Shown: positions 6,829-7,793 of the stretch, one piece after another
Layout of the letters: each line of letters starts with the position of its first letter
Position numbering within the stretch: position 1 is the first letter of the stretch
Assembly (NCBI GenBank): GCA_005881055.1
Contig: VBHW01000107.1
Location: forward strand, 1 to 7,793
Direction: 5' to 3'
DNA length: 7,793 bases
From: Chloroflexota bacterium
GTDB taxonomy: Bacteria > Chloroflexota > Limnocylindria > Limnocylindrales > CSP1-4
Notes under the pieces: model-generated
What the model was told of the DNA's origin: nothing
What the model saw: the letters and a program-made list of their open reading frames with translations, nothing else
The model's database searches: none
Made by a program: the position numbers and the translations under genes

Positions 6829-6834
6829 AGTATA
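6829..6834 (-). promoter_or_regulatory. -10 promoter box for a leaderless threonine aldolase message
   Basis: TATACT on the minus strand differs from TATAAT at one position and ends 6 nt before the GTG at 6822, placing transcription start on or next to the start codon. No ribosome site is present in between. No good -35 hexamer is seen at 16-18 nt spacing (best two of six), so the call rests on the -10 and its position. Confidence 0.5.
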
Positions 6835-6906
6835 GGGAGGGTGAGCGGATGAGCACGTGCGTGCGGGCCGTATGGTTGGGTGTTCGAGCGCACCCGGGGA
6901 CGGGGA

Positions 6907-6923
6907 TAGTCCGAGCATTGTTA
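6907..6923 (-). repeat. Three-copy intergenic element, copy A (inverted)
   Basis: On the minus strand this reads TAACAATGCTCGGACTA, differing at one position from copy B. Its opposite orientation lets it pair with copy B in RNA over 17 positions (16 Watson-Crick and one G-U), enclosing 89 nt. Confidence 0.75.
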
Positions 6924-7002
6924 TCCGGCGGGTTCTTACGCAACTGAGGCACCCTGTCCGTGTCCGTGTGCCGTTCGGAAGCCGTCGGCCGACGTGTCGC
7001 TG

Positions 7003-7033
7003 GGCCGCCTCGTAGCAATGCTCGGACTACGGC
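7003..7033 (+). repeat. Three-copy intergenic element, copy B
   Basis: The core TAGCAATGCTCGGACTA is at 7013-7029. Similarity to copy C extends to 31 bp (7003-7033), with only three differences. It lies 49 bp, start to start, before copy C. Confidence 0.75.
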
Positions 7034-7051
7034 GGCTGCTGCTGGGGCGCC

Positions 7052-7082
7052 GGCCGCTTCATAGCAATGCTCGAACTACGGC
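7052..7082 (+). repeat. Three-copy intergenic element, copy C
   Basis: The core TAGCAATGCTCGAACTA is at 7062-7078 and the 31-bp block matches copy B at 28 positions. It lies about 90 bp before the membrane-protein start, so it could sit in that gene's promoter or leader. Confidence 0.75.
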
Positions 7083-7169
7083 CGCGGCCCGCGACCGCCG
7101 AAGCGCCTGGGGCTCGAAGCGGAACCGCCCGACGACTCCCGGTGTACATGCGGCATGCGGCCAGACCGG

Positions 7170-7793
7170 ATGAACGTCGAACCGACCCCCGGGAGGAACA
7201 GGCACGCGCCAGAAGGTGCCGAGGCGGAGCCAGTCGTGGTGCCGGTCCCGCATCCCGACCCTGGCTGGCTTCGCCGGCTCCTTCGCGCCGCCGGGCTGGC
7301 CGTCGGCGCCACGGTCGTCCTCGCCGTCCTCGCGACGCAGCTCCTGGGCCCGGCCCACCGCACCGGAACGGGATCGGCGAGCGCCAATCCGTCGGCCGTG
7401 GCCGTGGCGTCCCCACGGGCGACCGCCGCGAGGCCGACGCCCGCGTCGAGGCCCACCGCCCCGCCGTCCGAGCCGCCGGTGCTGCTCGTGACCGGGGATG
7501 CGGCCCCGACGGAACGGCTCCTCGTGCACGGCGACGGCAACCGGATCCTCGATCTCGGCACCGGCAAGCTCGGGCCGAGCCTCACCGGGGATTGGGGCGA
7601 TAGCCTCGTCGACCGCGGGAACGGCGCCCTCACCTGCGTCTGCCTCGTGCGCATCACCGGCACGCGCGACCAGCAGGTCATCGTCCGCATCCGCGATCTC
7701 GCGGCCGACGGGAAGATCGTGGCGGACCGCGAGGTGGCGAGCTACCGCGGGCGTGTCGACGCCGCGTCCCCGGCGGTCGACCAGGGCGACTCG
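7170..7793 (+). CDS. Single-pass membrane protein with unknown extracytoplasmic domain, partial
   Basis: An open frame runs from ATG 7170 to the window edge (208 residues, no stop). Residues 1-39 are a Pro/Glu-rich cytoplasmic tail ending in Arg-rich WLRRLLR; residues about 40-60 (AAGLAVGATVVLAVLATQLL) are one membrane segment. By the positive-inside rule the remainder is outside. A Ser/Ala/Pro/Thr-rich linker (about 64-103) leads to a domain rich in predicted beta strands with LLVHGDGNRILDLGTG at 117-132 and a CVC pair at 156-158. The phrasing of the repeats hints at beta-propeller-like blades, but too little is visible for a family call. An in-frame ATG at 7155 would add five residues (MRPDR); neither start has a clear ribosome site. 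The long overlapping frames on both strands here lack any family resemblance and are shadows. Transcription is divergent from the aldolase cluster. Confidence 0.75.
   Translation, partial: MNVEPTPGRNRHAPEGAEAEPVVVPVPHPDPGWLRRLLRAAGLAVGATVVLAVLATQLLGPAHRTGTGSASANPSAVAVASPRATAARPTPASRPTAPPSEPPVLLVTGDAAPTERLLVHGDGNRILDLGTGKLGPSLTGDWGDSLVDRGNGALTCVCLVRITGTRDQQVIVRIRDLAADGKIVADREVASYRGRVDAASPAVDQGDS

Larger units (their letters stand above)
6823..7169. other. Divergent intergenic region carrying a three-copy repeat
   Basis: This stretch of about 347 bp separates the leftward aldolase cluster from the rightward membrane-protein gene. It contains the aldolase -10 box, three copies of a 17-bp element, a 12-bp perfect palindrome CGTCGGCCGACG at 6983-6994, a short tandem GTCCGT pair near 6956-6967 and a CATGCGG direct duplication at 7147-7160. 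No convincing protein gene was found; an open frame at 7018-7173 is Arg-rich and judged chance. Confidence 0.65.

Noticed and set aside
6907..7029. Inverted repeat pair A/B as a retron or group II intron RNA
   Set aside because: No reverse transcriptase is in the window and none of the conserved retron or intron domain sequences were recognised.
7003..7082. Repeat copies B and C as a mini CRISPR array
   Set aside because: Only two direct copies with an 18-bp gap, an inverted third copy and no cas gene; not a CRISPR layout.
7018..7173. Small open frame from the ATG in repeat copy B, ending in an ATGA overlap with the membrane-protein start
   Set aside because: The 51-residue product is Arg-rich with no recognisable feature and no ribosome site; this is common chance openness in GC-rich DNA.

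Overview
This is a high-GC bacterial window with dense, leftward-coding gene packing, GTG starts, clear AGGAG-type ribosome sites at some genes and short overlaps. The style fits a high-GC Chloroflexota lineage (Limnocylindria-like) or an actinomycete. That placement is an inference from composition and protein style only; no marker gene settles it.

Layout. (1) Bases 55-1635, plus strand: a complete acyl-CoA synthetase of the 4-coumarate/fatty-acyl ligase type. It may be coupled to an upstream gene whose last codons overlap its ATG. (2) Bases 1636-1951: a convergent intergenic region. It holds a perfect 13-bp inverted repeat that reads as a terminator for leftward transcription, and a possible leftward promoter that could produce an RNA of about 180 nt. 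(3) Bases 1952-6822, minus strand: five genes that look like one transcription unit, in transcription order low-specificity L-threonine aldolase, a DUF885 metallopeptidase-like protein, a divergent HisA-like TIM barrel, a lipoprotein cyclophilin and a cytosolic cyclophilin. The aldolase appears leaderless, with a TATACT box 6 nt before its GTG. The next junction is 61 bp, then a 5-bp gap, then a 4-bp overlap, then 54 bp, and the unit ends at the terminator of region 2. (4) Bases 6823-7169: a divergent intergenic region with three copies of a 17-bp element, one inverted, able to form a long stem. (5) From 7170 to the window edge, plus strand: the start of a single-pass membrane protein with an unrecognised extracytoplasmic domain.

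How the genes might work together. The leftward cluster has a protein-turnover and folding flavour (a peptidase-like protein and two prolyl isomerases, one cytosolic and one membrane-anchored) plus an amino-acid enzyme. The HisA-like protein keeps both catalytic aspartates of the family but has lost several phosphate-binding and loop motifs, so its role in histidine synthesis is doubtful. No known mobile element, CRISPR array, tRNA or rRNA was seen. The two most unusual items are the divergent HisA-like gene and the three-copy repeat between the divergent transcription units.
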